From positions 1 to 64,000 of the forward strand of contig NZ_BAFC01000112.1 in the NCBI RefSeq assembly GCF_000248055.1: DNA of 64,000 bases, read 5' to 3'. The notes below the pieces were generated by a model. That model did not search any database, was not told the origin of the DNA, and saw only the letters and a program-made list of their open reading frames with translations. The position numbers and the translations under genes are program-made. Within the stretch, counting starts at the first letter, position 1, and every line of letters starts with the position of its first letter. This stretch comes from Gordonia sputi NBRC 100414 (GTDB taxonomy: Bacteria; Actinomycetota; Actinomycetes; Mycobacteriales; Mycobacteriaceae). This document shows positions 1 through 9,398 of the stretch, piece after piece.

Positions 1-283
1 GCTTGTAGTGGTTGTACACAGCAACCGCGAGCGTGCGCTTGGCCGTGTCCTGACCGATGACGTAATTCTCGAGGAAGTCGCGGATCTCTGCCGGCTTGGG
101 CAGTTCGTCGAGCTTCACGTCGCCGTTCTCGGCGAGTTCTTCCTCGATGATCTCGTTGCACAGGTCGATGCACTCGTCGCAGATGTACACGCCGGGTCCA
201 GCAATGAGCTTCTTGACCTGCTTCTGGCTCTTTCCACAGAACGAGCACTTCAGCAGATCGCCACCGTCTCCGATTCGTGCCAT
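1..283 (-). CDS. clpX: ATP-dependent Clp protease ATP-binding subunit ClpX (N-terminal part)
   Basis: The first 94 codons of ClpX lie at the window edge; the rest is outside. The protein starts [20 protein letters not shown] and carries the N-terminal zinc-binding domain, with CSFC near residues 13-16 and CDEC near 39-42, followed by the linker and the start of the AAA+ domain ([22 protein letters not shown]). ClpX unfolds substrates and feeds them to the ClpP1P2 peptidase, whose two genes lie upstream on the same strand. The ATG at 281-283 is the family start. About 370 bp containing a tandem repeat separate it from clpP2, so it may have its own promoter. Confidence 0.96.
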   Translation of the reverse strand, partial: MARIGDGGDLLKCSFCGKSQKQVKKLIAGPGVYICDECIDLCNEIIEEELAENGDVKLDELPKPAEIRDFLENYVIGQDTAKRTLAVAVYNHYK

Positions 284-656
284 CTCGCGCCGTACCTACT
301 TCCCTTGCTTGCCGTGCTGCCGTGTCGTCGTGTGGATCGTGTCGGTCTGAATCGTGTCGGTCTGATCGTCGTCGTCTGGATCGTCGTCGTCTGGATCGTC
401 GTCGTCTGGATCGTGTCGCGTTGAACTCGTACCGTCGTCGCAGACCTCGTACCGGGGCAGTCGGATGCGGACCATCGCCTGGCAGGATCGTCCGATATCA
501 CGACGGTACCCGCGTGTCGACATAACTTCGACCGATAAGAGCAAATGTCGCGATCGAAATCCGACCGACCCCCGACAACCTCCCGCCCCCGCGGTGCGGC
601 ACTCAAGCATGCACCCTGTGCCGCACCGTCGTCGGGGAACCCCGAGGGGTGTGTCG
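284..656. repeat. clpX-clpP2 intergenic region with 15-bp tandem repeat
   Basis: This 373-bp gap between clpP2 and clpX holds no credible gene. At 361-418 the unit tctggatcgtcgtcg is repeated about four times in near-perfect 15-bp steps. Degenerate copies (cgtgtcggtctgatcg-like) extend left to about 325. A period of 15 is a multiple of three, so shadow ORFs read through it as a DDDDP-type repeat, but none has a gene-like start. It may be a variable-number tandem repeat in the clpX leader region on the minus strand. Confidence 0.75.
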
Positions 657-1346
657 CTACTTCTTCATCGACTTCTTGCGGTACTCGAACACCTCGTCCA
701 CGATCCCGTATTCCTTCGCCTGGTCGGCGGTGAGGATGTTGTCACGGTCGGTGTCCTTGCGGATCTTCTCCTTGGACTGGCCGGTGTGACCCGCGAGGAT
801 CTCGTCGAGCCGGTTGCGGATGCGCTCGATCTCGGCGGCCTGGATCTCGAGATCCGACACCTGACCCTGGAACGCTCCACCCGTACGCGGCTGGTGGATC
901 AGAATGGTCGCGTTCGGCAACGCCGCACGCTTTCCGGGGCTACCGCCCGCGAGCAGGATCGCTGCAGCCGACGCCGCCTCTCCGAGGCAGACGGTCACGA
1001 TGTCGCAGTGGACATACTGCATCGTGTCGTAGATCGCGAGCATGTCGGGCACGCTGCCGCCCGGCGAGTTGATGTACATGGTGATGTCGCGGTCGGGGTC
1101 CTGCGATTCGAGAACCAGCAACTGCGCCATGACGTCGTTGGCGACCGTCTGGTCGATCGGCGTTCCGACGAACACGATGCGCTCTTCGAACAGCTTCGCG
1201 TATGGGTCGTACTGACGCTGACCGTTGGGGGTGTGCTCGATGAACTGCGGGAGGATGTAACGCATTTCGATGTTCTTCAGCGCGAGGGCCGAAGCGGGAA
1301 TCCCTGCGGCGACGTCGGCCGGCAGCGAGTCGTACATGTTGGTCAT
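657..1346 (-). CDS. clpP2: ATP-dependent Clp protease proteolytic subunit ClpP2
   Basis: This is a serine peptidase subunit of the cytosolic ClpP1P2 barrel; actinobacteria need both paralogues for an active enzyme. The 229 residues match the family. The expected triad is Ser126 (in GEAASAAA), His151 (in ILIHQP) and Asp198 (in RKDTDRD), with the oxyanion and substrate strand YINSPGGS near residue 91. Its own clpP1 lies upstream with a 60-bp gap, so the two are probably co-transcribed. The start is at ATG 1346 (MTNMYDSLP); a second Met three codons in is an equally possible start. The basic tail KKSMKK is ordinary for the family. Confidence 0.96.
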   Translation of the reverse strand: MTNMYDSLPADVAAGIPASALALKNIEMRYILPQFIEHTPNGQRQYDPYAKLFEERIVFVGTPIDQTVANDVMAQLLVLESQDPDRDITMYINSPGGSVPDMLAIYDTMQYVHCDIVTVCLGEAASAAAILLAGGSPGKRAALPNATILIHQPRTGGAFQGQVSDLEIQAAEIERIRNRLDEILAGHTGQSKEKIRKDTDRDNILTADQAKEYGIVDEVFEYRKKSMKK

Positions 1347-1406
1347 GGTCTGCTCCGTGAAGTGTGAGGTGACGGGTGAACTCGACTGTGGTTGATCGCT
1401 GAAGAT

Positions 1407-2021
1407 CTACGACGCCTGGCTGGCGCGCGAGATCACGTGGTCGACGAGGCCGTAGTCCCTGGCCGCCTCTGCGGTGAACCACTTGTCGCGATCGGCGTCA
1501 GCCTCGATCTGCTCCACCTTCTGACCGGTGTGCTCGGCGTTCAGCTCGTTCATCTGTTTCTTGATCGTCGCGAACTGCTCGGCCTGAATCGCGATATCGG
1601 CAGCGGTACCACCGATACCCGCGGACGGCTGGTGCATCATGATGCGTGCGTGGGGCAGTGCGTAGCGCTTGCCCTTGGCGCCTGCGGTGAGTAGGAACTG
1701 ACCCATCGACGCCGCGAGGCCCATCGCGTAGGTGGCGATGTCGCACTCGGCGAGTTCCATCGTGTCGAAGATCGCCATACCCGCGGTCACCGAGCCGCCG
1801 GGCGAGTTGATGTACATGTGGATGTCTCGCGTGGGGTCCTCGGCGGCGAGCAACAGGATCTGCGCGCACAGCCGGTTGGCGATGTCGTCGTCAACCTGGG
1901 TGCCCAGGAAGATGATTCGCTCTCGCAGCAGCCGCTCGAACACCGAGTCGCTCAGGTTCAGCCCAGCGACCCCTGAACTCATCGAGGGTGTGTAAATGGT
2001 CGGCTTGCTCACGGTTCCCAC
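1407..2021 (-). CDS. clpP1: ATP-dependent Clp protease proteolytic subunit ClpP1
   Basis: This is the partner peptidase subunit of ClpP2. The 204 residues carry Ser105 (GLAASMGQF), His130 (ARIMMHQP) and Asp175 (IEADADRD), with the handle region rich in Ile/Gln that contacts the opposite ring. It leads a clpP1-clpP2 pair on the minus strand. The stretch 2022-2226 upstream should hold the promoter. A TTCGC-N5-GCAGAA sequence at 2212-2227 there resembles a ClgR-type half-palindrome, but imperfectly. The start at 2021 (MGTVSKPT) is the first in frame; an internal Met at residue 14 could also serve. Confidence 0.96.
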   Translation of the reverse strand: MGTVSKPTIYTPSMSSGVAGLNLSDSVFERLLRERIIFLGTQVDDDIANRLCAQILLLAAEDPTRDIHMYINSPGGSVTAGMAIFDTMELAECDIATYAMGLAASMGQFLLTAGAKGKRYALPHARIMMHQPSAGIGGTAADIAIQAEQFATIKKQMNELNAEHTGQKVEQIEADADRDKWFTAEAARDYGLVDHVISRASQAS

Positions 2022-2226
2022 CTTGTCTGTCGTTTGTGGTCTGTCTCGTCCGCGCCCCGGCTGACCCGGGGCCCGTGTGCTTGTTGATCTCGAGTTGATG
2101 ATGACCGGGCGCGACCTGTCGACGGCATGCCCTGTCGATCTCGCTTACTCGGGATCGTCCTCACCGACAGTAGTCAATCGAAGGGGCCCGACACCGCCCT
2201 TGACGCCCCTATTCGCTGAGAGCAGA

Positions 2227-2262
2227 ACAGCCGGACCCGGGCATGGCCCAGTATCCGGCTGT
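2227..2262 (-). terminator. Hairpin between tig and clpP1
   Basis: Inverted repeat: acagccgga (2227-2235) pairs with tccggctgt (2254-2262), with an inner GGGC/GCCC stem. It lies just after the stop of tig on the minus strand. The T-tract is weak (TTCTGCTCTC), so termination efficiency is uncertain. Confidence 0.6.
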
Positions 2263-2281
2263 CACGTCCTGCGTCTAAAAG

Positions 2282-3679
2282 TCAGGCGTCGGAGTCTTTC
2301 TTGTCCGTGCCCGACTCGTCAGTGGTCGAATCGTCCGCATCGGCTTCGGCGTCGTCGGCGCCACCACCGAAGAACTCCGTGGTGTCGACGGTGTTGCCGT
2401 CGGAGTCGGTCACGGTGACCTCGTCGACGATGCCTGCGAGCGCCTTGCCGCGGCGAACGTCGGCGTACACCGCGCCGACCTGATTGGCCTGGGTGAGCTG
2501 CTGGATGAACTCCTGCGGAGCCATCCCGTAACGCTGCGCCTGGAAAAGGATCTGCTGGGTCAGCTCGTCCTGGCTGACCTCGGTCTCCTGCTGCTCGGCG
2601 ATGGCGTCGAGAAGCAACTGCGTGCGGACCGACTTCTCGGCCGACTCTCGAGCGTTGTTCTCGAACTCCTCACGCGTGGTGCCCTGCGCCTCGAGCAACT
2701 GCTCGAAGACCGCGTCGTCGTGGCCGATGCTGTGCAGCACCTGCTCGAGCTGTCCGTCGACCTCGGCCTGCACGACGTTCTCCGGCAACGGGATCTCGAC
2801 GGTGTCGAGGAGCTTGTCGAGTACGGCGTCGCGAACAGCATTGGCCTGATCGAATCGCTTCGACTGCTCGACGCGCTCGACGATCGACTCGCGCAGCTCG
2901 TCAACGGTGTCGAACTCGGACGCCATCTGGGCGAACTCGTCGTCGAGTTCGGGCAGCTCGCGCTCCTTGACCGAGTTCACCGTAACGGTGATCTCGGCGT
3001 CGGCTCCGGCATGCTCGCCGGCAACGAGCTTCGTGGTGAAGGTCGTCGACTCGCCGGCCTTCAGACCGACGAGAGCCTCGTCGAGTCCGTCGATCAACTG
3101 ACCCGAGCCGACCTCGTGCGACAGCCCTTCGGTCGACGCGTCCTCGACGTTCTCGCCGTCGACGGTCGCCGACAGGTCGATCGAGACGTGGTCGCCGTTC
3201 TCGACGGCGCGCTCGACGCCCTTGAGCGTGCCGAATCGGCCGCGCAGCCCCTCGAGCTGCTCGTTCACCGCGTCCTCGTCGTCGGCGACGGCGTCGACCT
3301 CGACCGCAAGCGTCGAATAGTCGGGAAGCTCGATCTCCGGCCGGACGTCGACCTCAGCGGTGAAGCTGATGCTCTCGCCGTACTTGAGCTCGGACAGGTC
3401 GATCTCGGGCTGGCCGATCGCCTTGGTCTCGGTCTCGGCAACCGCTTCTGAGTACTTGCCCGGAAGGGCGTCGTTGACGACCTGCGCGAGGATCGAGTCG
3501 CGACCGACCCGAGCCTCGATCAACTTCGCCGGCGCCTTGCCCGGACGGAAGCCCGGGATACGGATCTGCTGTGCCAGCGAGCGGTATGCCCGGTCGAAGT
3601 CGCCCGAGAGTTCCTCGAACGGTACTTCGACATTGAGCTTCACTCGGGTCGGGCTGAGTTGCTCGACGGTGCTCTTCAC
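2282..3679 (-). CDS. tig: Trigger factor, ribosome-associated chaperone/prolyl isomerase
   Basis: Trigger factor binds nascent chains at the ribosome exit tunnel. The ribosome-docking signature GFRPGKAP is at residues 43-50. It is followed by the FKBP-type isomerase domain (about 150-245, with AVENGDHVSIDL) and the helical arms (about 250-420). The 465 residues fit the actinobacterial family, including a strongly acidic Asp/Glu/Ser/Thr tail over the last 35 residues that is probably disordered. It sits upstream of clpP1P2-clpX on the same strand, the usual quality-control cluster. The start MKSTVEQLSP is the normal family start. Confidence 0.97.
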   Translation of the reverse strand: MKSTVEQLSPTRVKLNVEVPFEELSGDFDRAYRSLAQQIRIPGFRPGKAPAKLIEARVGRDSILAQVVNDALPGKYSEAVAETETKAIGQPEIDLSELKYGESISFTAEVDVRPEIELPDYSTLAVEVDAVADDEDAVNEQLEGLRGRFGTLKGVERAVENGDHVSIDLSATVDGENVEDASTEGLSHEVGSGQLIDGLDEALVGLKAGESTTFTTKLVAGEHAGADAEITVTVNSVKERELPELDDEFAQMASEFDTVDELRESIVERVEQSKRFDQANAVRDAVLDKLLDTVEIPLPENVVQAEVDGQLEQVLHSIGHDDAVFEQLLEAQGTTREEFENNARESAEKSVRTQLLLDAIAEQQETEVSQDELTQQILFQAQRYGMAPQEFIQQLTQANQVGAVYADVRRGKALAGIVDEVTVTDSDGNTVDTTEFFGGGADDAEADADDSTTDESGTDKKDSDA

Positions 3680-3721
3680 GCCTCAATGCTCCTTATGTGT
3701 ACGTGCGTACGTCCTGATCTG

Positions 3722-3795
3722 TCGGGATGACAGGATTCGAACCTGCGACCCTCCGCTCCCAAAGCGGATGCGCTACCAAGCTGCGCCACATCCCG
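3722..3795 (-). tRNA. tRNA-Pro (anticodon TGG)
   Basis: The acceptor 5' CGGGATG pairs with CATCCCG, with A73 as discriminator. The anticodon loop TTTGGGA gives TGG, which reads CCA. The T-loop GGTTCGAATCC is intact. The CCA is not encoded. It lies 43 bp upstream of the tig start on the same strand. Confidence 0.97.
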
Positions 3796-4065
3796 GTGGC
3801 CTCGGTACACCTCACCGCGGCCCCGATGACCCGTGTTGAGAGCCATCGGTTCCCTGACGAGCAGGGCCAACAGAAGATAGTACGTGGCCCCTGTTGAGTA
3901 ACCGAATCCGGTCCTCGACGACGTATGTGTGCCGAGCCGCGGACATGTGAATTCGGAGCCACTCGGCCCCTGGGAACCCTTACGTGACACCCGGTCGTCC
4001 AGGCGATTTCGATTCCGAACCACTCATTGGGTACAGTCACATGCGCTGCCGCTCGGCGACAGCAC

Positions 4066-4136
4066 GCGGGTGTAGCTCAATGGTAGAGCCCTAGTCTTCC
4101 AAACTAGCTACGCGGGTTCGATTCCCGTCACCCGCT
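4066..4136 (+). tRNA. tRNA-Gly (anticodon TCC)
   Basis: The acceptor GCGGGTG pairs with CACCCGC. The anticodon loop CTTCCAA gives TCC. The D-arm (GCTCAATGGTAGAGC) and T-arm (CGGGTTCGATTCCCG) are standard. The 71-nt length is typical of tRNA-Gly, and a strong terminator follows. Confidence 0.97.
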
Positions 4137-4142
4137 CCGATG

Positions 4143-4178
4143 AGGTCAGAGGGCTTTTCCCTCTGACCTTTTCTTTTC
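4143..4178 (+). terminator. Rho-independent terminator after tRNA-Gly
   Basis: A perfect 11-bp stem (aggtcagaggg/ccctctgacct) with loop ctttt, followed by the T-rich tract tttcttttcc. Confidence 0.92.
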
Positions 4179-4287
4179 CATCTTCTTTTCCATCAACGTT
4201 CGGGTTCGCAACTCCCGTCGAGCATCGACAACCCAGCACCGACACACTCGTCCACACAGCGAATGTGATCCACGCCACATTCGGGTG

Positions 4288-4293
4288 TAACCT
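4288..4293 (+). promoter_or_regulatory. -10 box TAACCT of a probable leaderless promoter
   Basis: TAACCT lies 6 nt before the ATG at 4300 and no Shine-Dalgarno sequence is present. The spacing predicts transcription starting at the first base of the start codon. Confidence 0.5.
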
Positions 4294-4299
4294 TGCTCT

Positions 4300-4497
4300 A
4301 TGTCCTCCAGCTACTCCAAGACTCCGCGCAGGTGCTCTACCTGCGGCGCACCGCTGTTCGTCCGCCGCGACGTGACGACGTCGGAGAGCGGCACTCCACG
4401 CGTCGACGCCATGCTCGTCTGCCGCAACGAGGGATGCTCACAACCTGCGCTTCACCTCAAGACCGAACACCCGGATAACCAGAGCCAGCCGGCGTAA
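4300..4497 (+). CDS. Small zinc-ribbon-like protein, function unknown
   Basis: A 65-residue protein with two cysteine pairs, CSTC (12-15) and CRNEGC (41-46), spaced as in a zinc ribbon. The rest is hydrophilic with a His at residue 52. It has no signal peptide or membrane segment. The gene stands alone between the tRNA-Gly terminator and a secreted L,D-transpeptidase on the same strand. The ATG at 4300 has no SD but has a -10-like box at leaderless spacing. The family is not recognised; a nucleic-acid-binding or metal-binding role would be a guess. Confidence 0.75.
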   Translation: MSSSYSKTPRRCSTCGAPLFVRRDVTTSESGTPRVDAMLVCRNEGCSQPALHLKTEHPDNQSQPA

Positions 4498-4745
4498 TGC
4501 CCGGCGCCGCAGCCTCTTCGAGACCTTCGGGTTGCCGATCCGGATGAAATGTGACCGGTGTCACAAAAGACGATGGTCTATCCGCCGACCTCCCCTTTTA
4601 CGTTCGCGAAGCACCGATGTGACACCACAATGGGGCGTCGTACGCGTTTGCCTTTGAAGGGAAGACAACGGTTGTGTAACGATGGTCGCGGCGCCTCGGG
4701 GGGGTGCGCCCGTACTGTCCCGAGAGCGAAGGTTTGCGAACTCCC

Positions 4746-5453
4746 GTGCTGAACACAACGTCGTCCCATCGTCGCCGTAAGAGCGTCGTCCGTGGGCTCA
4801 TCGCAGCTGTCATCGGCGTCTTCGCCGTTGCACTTGCCGCGCCGGGCATCGCCCAGGCCACGCCAGTCACCGTCGTGCCGGGGCTGCCGCCTGTCGAGGT
4901 CCCCGACAACATCCCGGGACTGCCGACTCCGCCCAAGCAGACAACTCCTGCGCCGGCTCCCAAGACCACCACGCCTCCTCCTACCACCACGCAGGAGACC
5001 CCCGGCGTTCCCGCGATTCCCAACGTCAAGACCTCGACCGGGTGGATCGCGCTGGCAACCGACGGCGATCACACCATCTACTGGTGGAAGGACGGCAAGT
5101 TCGTCAAGAAGATGCCGATCTCCATGGGATCCAACGCGCATCCGACTCCGAACGGCGTCTACCACACCCGTGAGAAGTACCAGCACATCGTGATGGACTC
5201 CTCGACCTACGGCGTTCCGGTCGACTCACCCGAGGGCTACCGCACCGACGTCGACTGGGCGACCCGCATGTCGGGCGACGGCATCTTCATCCACGCCGCA
5301 CCCTGGTCGGTCGCACAGCAGGGCAACAGCAACGTCAGCCACGGTTGCATCAACATCAGCACCGAGAACGGCAAGTGGGTCTACGACACCATCCCGCAGG
5401 GCACCCCGATCGTGGTCCGCGGCACTGTCGGTGGCCAGTACGACGGCAACTGA
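4746..5453 (+). CDS. Secreted L,D-transpeptidase (YkuD domain)
   Basis: The enzyme should form 3->3 cross-links in peptidoglycan outside the membrane. The GTG at 4746 gives a 235-residue protein with a basic n-region (HRRRK), a hydrophobic helix and an AQA cleavage site near residue 36. A Pro/Thr-rich linker follows (about 45-90), then a YkuD domain (about 95-225). The catalytic motif SHGCINIS has His199 and Cys201, and the upstream His is in GIFIHAAPW. It lacks the Ig-like domains of the two larger L,D-transpeptidases at 49-54 kb, so it is a minimal LdtMt1-like form. An upstream in-frame ATG at 4704 exists but would put extra residues before the signal sequence. Confidence 0.9.
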   Translation: MLNTTSSHRRRKSVVRGLIAAVIGVFAVALAAPGIAQATPVTVVPGLPPVEVPDNIPGLPTPPKQTTPAPAPKTTTPPPTTTQETPGVPAIPNVKTSTGWIALATDGDHTIYWWKDGKFVKKMPISMGSNAHPTPNGVYHTREKYQHIVMDSSTYGVPVDSPEGYRTDVDWATRMSGDGIFIHAAPWSVAQQGNSNVSHGCINISTENGKWVYDTIPQGTPIVVRGTVGGQYDGN

Positions 5454-5478
5454 TCTGCCCATCTGACTTACTCAAGAC

Positions 5479-5519
5479 ACGAGAGAGGCTCCCGGTCCAC
5501 GACCGGGAGCCTCTCTCGT
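5479..5519. terminator. Bidirectional hairpin terminator between ldt and sthA
   Basis: A 19-bp perfect stem, left arm 5479-5497 (starts acgagagaggct) and right arm 5501-5519, with a 3-nt loop. It lies between converging genes and has no long T-tract. Confidence 0.85.
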
Positions 5520-5552
5520 CTGGTCTCGAGCCTGTTTCGTGTCGTCTGGAGT

Positions 5553-7013
5553 TCAGACGAGGGTTCCCGCGTCGACCGTCCCGACGTCGAGGTCCATCCG
5601 ATTACCCTCGGCTCGCACCTGCGCAATGGCCCGCATCTTGTTCGACGCGTCGAGCGCGGCCACCTTGTAACCCTCGGCCAGGGTCGGATAGTTGAAGACG
5701 GCGTCGACGAGGTAGTCGATCTTTCCGCCGAGGCCCATCACCGTCTGGCCGATGTGGACGAGTTCGGCCGCATTGCTACCGAACGCGTGCACGCCGAGAA
5801 GCGTCCGTTCCTCGGCGTGCACGAGCAACTTGAGGAGCCCGTAGGAGTCGCCCATGATGGCGCCTCGGGCGAGTTCGCGATACCGCGCGACGCCGACCTC
5901 GAACGGCACATTCGCAGCGGTCAGTTGATCCTCGGTCTGACCGACGTAGCTGATCTCCGGGATGGCGTAGATGCCAATGGGCTGCAGGTTGTCGTCCGTG
6001 GCACCGACGGGCTCGTCGAAAGCGTGATACGTCGCGCGCCTCCCCTGCTCCATCGACGTCGCGGCCAGGGCCGGGAACCCGATGATGTCGCCGACGGCGT
6101 AGATGTGGTCGACCTCGGTACGGAAGTCGGAGTCGACGGTGAGCCTGCCGCGTTTGTCCGCGGTCAGGCCCGCCGCCTCGACCCGCAACTCGTCGGAGAC
6201 ACCTTGGCGCCCGGCGGAGTAGAGCACGGTGTCGGCGGGAATCTTCTTGCCGGACGCGAGAATCGTCAGCGTCCCCGACGGATGGGTCTCGACGGTTTGT
6301 ACCTGCTCACCGAATCGAAATGTCACGCCCCGCTCGCGCAGTTGGTACTGCAGCGCTTCGACGATCTCGCGGTCGCAGAAGTCGAGCATCGTGGGCCGTT
6401 GCTCGATCACGGTGACCTTGGTGCCCAGGGCCGCGAACATCGACGCGTACTCGATGCCGATGACACCCGCTCCGACGACGACCATCGATCGCGGAACCCG
6501 ATCGAGTGCCAGGATCTGGTCGGAGTCGACCACGGTGGTGCCGTCGAAGTCCACCGAGGGAGGGCGCGCGGGCCGCGTACCGACGGCGATGACGAACTTG
6601 TCGGCGCTCACGTGTTTGAGATCGCCGGTGGCGTCCTCGACCGCTATTTCGTGAGGACTCGTGAAGTACGCACTGCCGAGCAGCATGGTCACACCATTGC
6701 GAGCGAGCTGGCTCTGAATGACATCGATTTCTTTCCCAACAACGTGCATGGTGCGCGCCGAAAGATCCGTGACCGTTATATCCGATTTCAATCGATACGA
6801 TTCGCCGTACATTTCGCGTTGGTTGAGGCCGGTCAAATACAGGACCGCCTCGCGAAGCGTCTTTGATGGAATCGTGCCGGTGTTGATGCAGACGCCGCCA
6901 ACCATGTTGCGCCGCTCCACAATTGCTGCCCGCTTACCGAGCTTCGCCGCGGCGATGGCCGCTTTCTGCCCGGCCGGTCCAGAACCGATGACAACGATGT
7001 CGAAATGATCCAC
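5553..7013 (-). CDS. sthA: Soluble pyridine nucleotide transhydrogenase (Si-specific NAD(P)+ transhydrogenase)
   Basis: A FAD-dependent flavoprotein that moves reducing equivalents between NADPH and NAD+ in the cytosol. From the GTG at 7013 the protein has 486 residues with an FAD-binding GSGPAG motif (10-15), an NAD(P)-binding [13 protein letters not shown] and a C-terminal dimerisation domain. The redox-active pair of lipoamide dehydrogenases is absent: the segment reads [12 protein letters not shown], with Cys42 but Thr47 in place of the second Cys. This is the SthA hallmark. The longer reading frame up to 7226 has no family resemblance and was not used. Confidence 0.93.
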   Translation of the reverse strand: MDHFDIVVIGSGPAGQKAAIAAAKLGKRAAIVERRNMVGGVCINTGTIPSKTLREAVLYLTGLNQREMYGESYRLKSDITVTDLSARTMHVVGKEIDVIQSQLARNGVTMLLGSAYFTSPHEIAVEDATGDLKHVSADKFVIAVGTRPARPPSVDFDGTTVVDSDQILALDRVPRSMVVVGAGVIGIEYASMFAALGTKVTVIEQRPTMLDFCDREIVEALQYQLRERGVTFRFGEQVQTVETHPSGTLTILASGKKIPADTVLYSAGRQGVSDELRVEAAGLTADKRGRLTVDSDFRTEVDHIYAVGDIIGFPALAATSMEQGRRATYHAFDEPVGATDDNLQPIGIYAIPEISYVGQTEDQLTAANVPFEVGVARYRELARGAIMGDSYGLLKLLVHAEERTLLGVHAFGSNAAELVHIGQTVMGLGGKIDYLVDAVFNYPTLAEGYKVAALDASNKMRAIAQVRAEGNRMDLDVGTVDAGTLV

Positions 7014-7065
7014 GGGGTCCGTCTTTCGCTCGTTTGACGCCTGACGACCCGTCGCGGGTCTGTGA

Positions 7066-8052
7066 TCAGTGTCGCTCAGCGACCGGGTTCGCACGACTCG
7101 AGGCGCAGACCGGGGCAAAGGTTGCACCGACCTGCAACCACCGGGCCAACTCCTGGCAGCCCGTCGTCTCCGGATCTGTGACGAGGCGCCGATACGGCTC
7201 CCGGCTGTACGCGGTGTGCCTGCCACCGTCGCGGTTGGTGATCACAAGGCTGTGCCACACGATGAGAGCTGGGAGGTATCGACGCACCGCGTGCCATGCG
7301 GCCCGAACGCGGCGAACGTCCCGGCTCCACTGGGTAGGTCGAAGTGACGTACGCGCGGCATTCTGAAAAGCGTTGTCCCGCAGGATCGCGAGCATGTCGA
7401 GAATCCATCGGACCGGTCGATGGAACTCGAGCGTTGGCGTCAGATCGGCGATGTCGCGGATCAGCGAATCGGGTTCTGCGTTGCAGATCATGTCGGTAGG
7501 TGCGCCGACCCACCACGCGGGAATCTGATCCGGCAACCGCGGCCCCTCCCCCGCGACGCCCCATCCGGAACAACCGGTGACCACGCCGGGCGGTTGGTGC
7601 GGATCGGCGACGAAACCAAGCCCCAGAACACGATTCAGTGCCGGATCACCGTCGAGTTGCAGTTCGTGCACACAGCGTCGGACGACGACGGCGCCCTGCG
7701 AATAGCCGACGATCATCACGACTCCGCTGGTCTGCTCCAGCTGGTGACGCAGCGCCAGGACACCCTCGGCCACACTGTCTGCGTAACTCATGCCGTCTCG
7801 ACCGTTCGCAGGCCCGTAGCTTGCCGGGTAGCCCACCCACCGGGGCATGAAACGGGCGTCGAGATCATCGGTGACGGCGGCGAGCATCCCGGTAACCGCT
7901 GTTCGCGAATCCCCTTGGTACGACTCACCGGTTCCCCCGACCGCGAGGACCGTGATGCGATCGCCCGTGGACGCCGGGGCCGCTGCGTCATACCCGGTCA
8001 GATCACGTGCGTCTGCCGCCTGCGTGGGATCTGTGCACTCCATGTGTTCCAT
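7066..8052 (-). CDS. Cutinase/lysin-B-like alpha/beta-hydrolase
   Basis: A serine esterase of the cutinase/LysB/PE-PPE-domain fold. From ATG 8052 (328 residues), the first strand and oxyanion loop are at [10 protein letters not shown] (35-44). The nucleophile is Ser118 in GYSQGA, and a likely catalytic His is in GGRHTAYS near the C-terminus. In mycobacteriophages LysB cleaves mycolate from arabinogalactan, and cell-encoded relatives act on lipids. There is no clear signal peptide, and no phage genes lie nearby. A GTG at 8133 would add 27 residues with no motif. It ends 52 bp after sthA begins, on the same strand. Substrate unknown. Confidence 0.75.
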   Translation of the reverse strand: MEHMECTDPTQAADARDLTGYDAAAPASTGDRITVLAVGGTGESYQGDSRTAVTGMLAAVTDDLDARFMPRWVGYPASYGPANGRDGMSYADSVAEGVLALRHQLEQTSGVVMIVGYSQGAVVVRRCVHELQLDGDPALNRVLGLGFVADPHQPPGVVTGCSGWGVAGEGPRLPDQIPAWWVGAPTDMICNAEPDSLIRDIADLTPTLEFHRPVRWILDMLAILRDNAFQNAARTSLRPTQWSRDVRRVRAAWHAVRRYLPALIVWHSLVITNRDGGRHTAYSREPYRRLVTDPETTGCQELARWLQVGATFAPVCASSRANPVAERH

Positions 8053-8267
8053 CGTCGGCGTCGCCGATGAGAACAGCGCCCAACGACACTGAACTTTCTC
8101 TGTGAGACCGCAGGTCAGAGTCGTGCAGATCACGTCAGATCAGGTTGATTTACACAGAATTAACGCGAACACTGGATAGGGCAGTCCGTGAAGCGACCAT
8201 CTCGACGGTCGAACAACCGACTGCACCACCGAACAAGACGCCCGATACGAAGAAAGCAGCAATTCCG

Positions 8268-8411
8268 ATGTCTTTCGCACGATTCCGTGCACAGCTCCAC
8301 AATTCCTCTGACCGTCGCAGGCTCTACGACCGGATCAACCGGGTAGCCGCCGATTCGCAGCGCGACGAACTGTTGATCATGGCGCAGCGCGCCGAGCAGC
8401 GCACTCACTGA
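8268..8411 (+). CDS. Small conserved-looking basic protein (47 aa)
   Basis: The ATG at 8268 follows a purine-rich AAGAAAGC about 9 nt upstream. It gives a 47-residue, mostly helical, charged protein (MSFARFRAQLHNSSDRRRLY...) ending in RAEQRTH. A longer frame from 8145 exists but its first 41 codons look non-coding. The gene is divergent from the hydrolase and is followed by a hairpin terminator. The function is not recognised; the Arg-rich helix could bind nucleic acid, but that is a guess. Confidence 0.6.
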   Translation: MSFARFRAQLHNSSDRRRLYDRINRVAADSQRDELLIMAQRAEQRTH

Positions 8412-8423
8412 GTCACACATCCT

Positions 8424-8450
8424 GAGCCCGTAGTCACTGACTGCGGGTTC
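8424..8450 (+). terminator. Hairpin terminator between small ORF and nei2
   Basis: A 12-bp stem with two G-U pairs, gagcccgtagtc/gactgcgggttc, with a 3-nt loop and then tgtcttgtcc. It lies between converging genes. Confidence 0.65.
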
Positions 8451-8514
8451 TGTCTTGTCCTCCGGCTCTTCTGCCCGACATCCGTTGTGCCTCGAGTCAC
8501 TGCCGACCAGCCGG

Positions 8515-9318
8515 TCACGACTGGCAGACCGGACACCAGAACAGGTTTCGACCTCCCAGTTCGCTGTGCGCGATCGGCGTTCCGCAGATCCTGCACTTCT
8601 CTCCCGCGCGCCGGTACACGTAGGTGCGCGGGCGGTTGGTGGCGTACGACGGGGCGCCGTGATCGTCCTCGGGACGTATCACGTGGATTCGCCCGCGGCG
8701 GACCCCGACCTTCATCAGCGCCACCAAGTCGCTCCAGAGGGCATCGAACTCATCCGCGGTGATCGACGTACCCGGCCTCATCGGGTCGATTCCGTTGCGG
8801 AACAACACTTCTGCGCGATACACGTTGCCCACTCCCGCAATGACCTTTTGATCCATCAGGAGCGCGCCGATCGGTCGACGCGACCGCGCGATGGCCGCGA
8901 ACGCCCGCGACGGGTCGGCGTCGGACCGTAGCGGGTCGGGGCCGAGCCGCGCGACTAGTGCGTCGAGGTCTGCGGGCGTGTACAGCTCGCACGCGGTGGG
9001 GCCACGGAGGTCGACGCCGGTCGACTCTCCGACGAGCCGCATCCGCACCTGCCCGACCGGCTCACCCATCGGGACAGGCAACTCGGTGAACGCGCCGTAG
9101 AGCCCGAGGTGGACGTGCAGTAGTTGGTCACGTCGACCATCGCGGTAGCGCTGCACGAGGTGCTTGCCCCACGCTTGAGCGTCGGCGAAGACCATTCCGT
9201 CGACGACACCGGCTCCCTCGGCGAACCGACCCTGTGGCGAACTGACCGCGACGCGCTGACCGTCGAACAGTTTTCGTTGACGCCGCGCGATGCGGTGAAG
9301 GGTATGGCCTTCAGGCAC
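8515..9318 (-). CDS. nei2: Fpg/Nei family DNA glycosylase/AP lyase (Nei2-like)
   Basis: A base-excision-repair enzyme that removes oxidised pyrimidines and nicks abasic sites. The 267 residues start MPEGHTLHRIARRQ, with Pro2 as Schiff-base nucleophile and Glu3 as catalytic acid. The helix-two-turn-helix is near VIAGVGNVYRAEVLF. The C-terminal zinc finger has CRIC and CPVC pairs (last 25 residues). The MPEGHTL start, rather than MPELPEV, marks the Nei branch. It precedes rpiB on the same strand order as in M. tuberculosis (Rv2464c-Rv2465c). Confidence 0.93.
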   Translation of the reverse strand: MPEGHTLHRIARRQRKLFDGQRVAVSSPQGRFAEGAGVVDGMVFADAQAWGKHLVQRYRDGRRDQLLHVHLGLYGAFTELPVPMGEPVGQVRMRLVGESTGVDLRGPTACELYTPADLDALVARLGPDPLRSDADPSRAFAAIARSRRPIGALLMDQKVIAGVGNVYRAEVLFRNGIDPMRPGTSITADEFDALWSDLVALMKVGVRRGRIHVIRPEDDHGAPSYATNRPRTYVYRRAGEKCRICGTPIAHSELGGRNLFWCPVCQS

Positions 9319-9398
9319 GGCGCCCTCCGCTAACTGTCAACGCCGTATGCCGGTCATCACTCCGACCGGTCATCGGTGTCAGCGAGGGTTCTCGACGA

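Noticed and set aside
361..418. CRISPR array
   Set aside because: The repeats are 15 bp and contiguous, with no spacers and no cas genes nearby.
8145..8267. Longer N-terminus for the 47-aa protein
   Set aside because: The added codons look non-coding, and the purine-rich SD belongs to the ATG at 8268.
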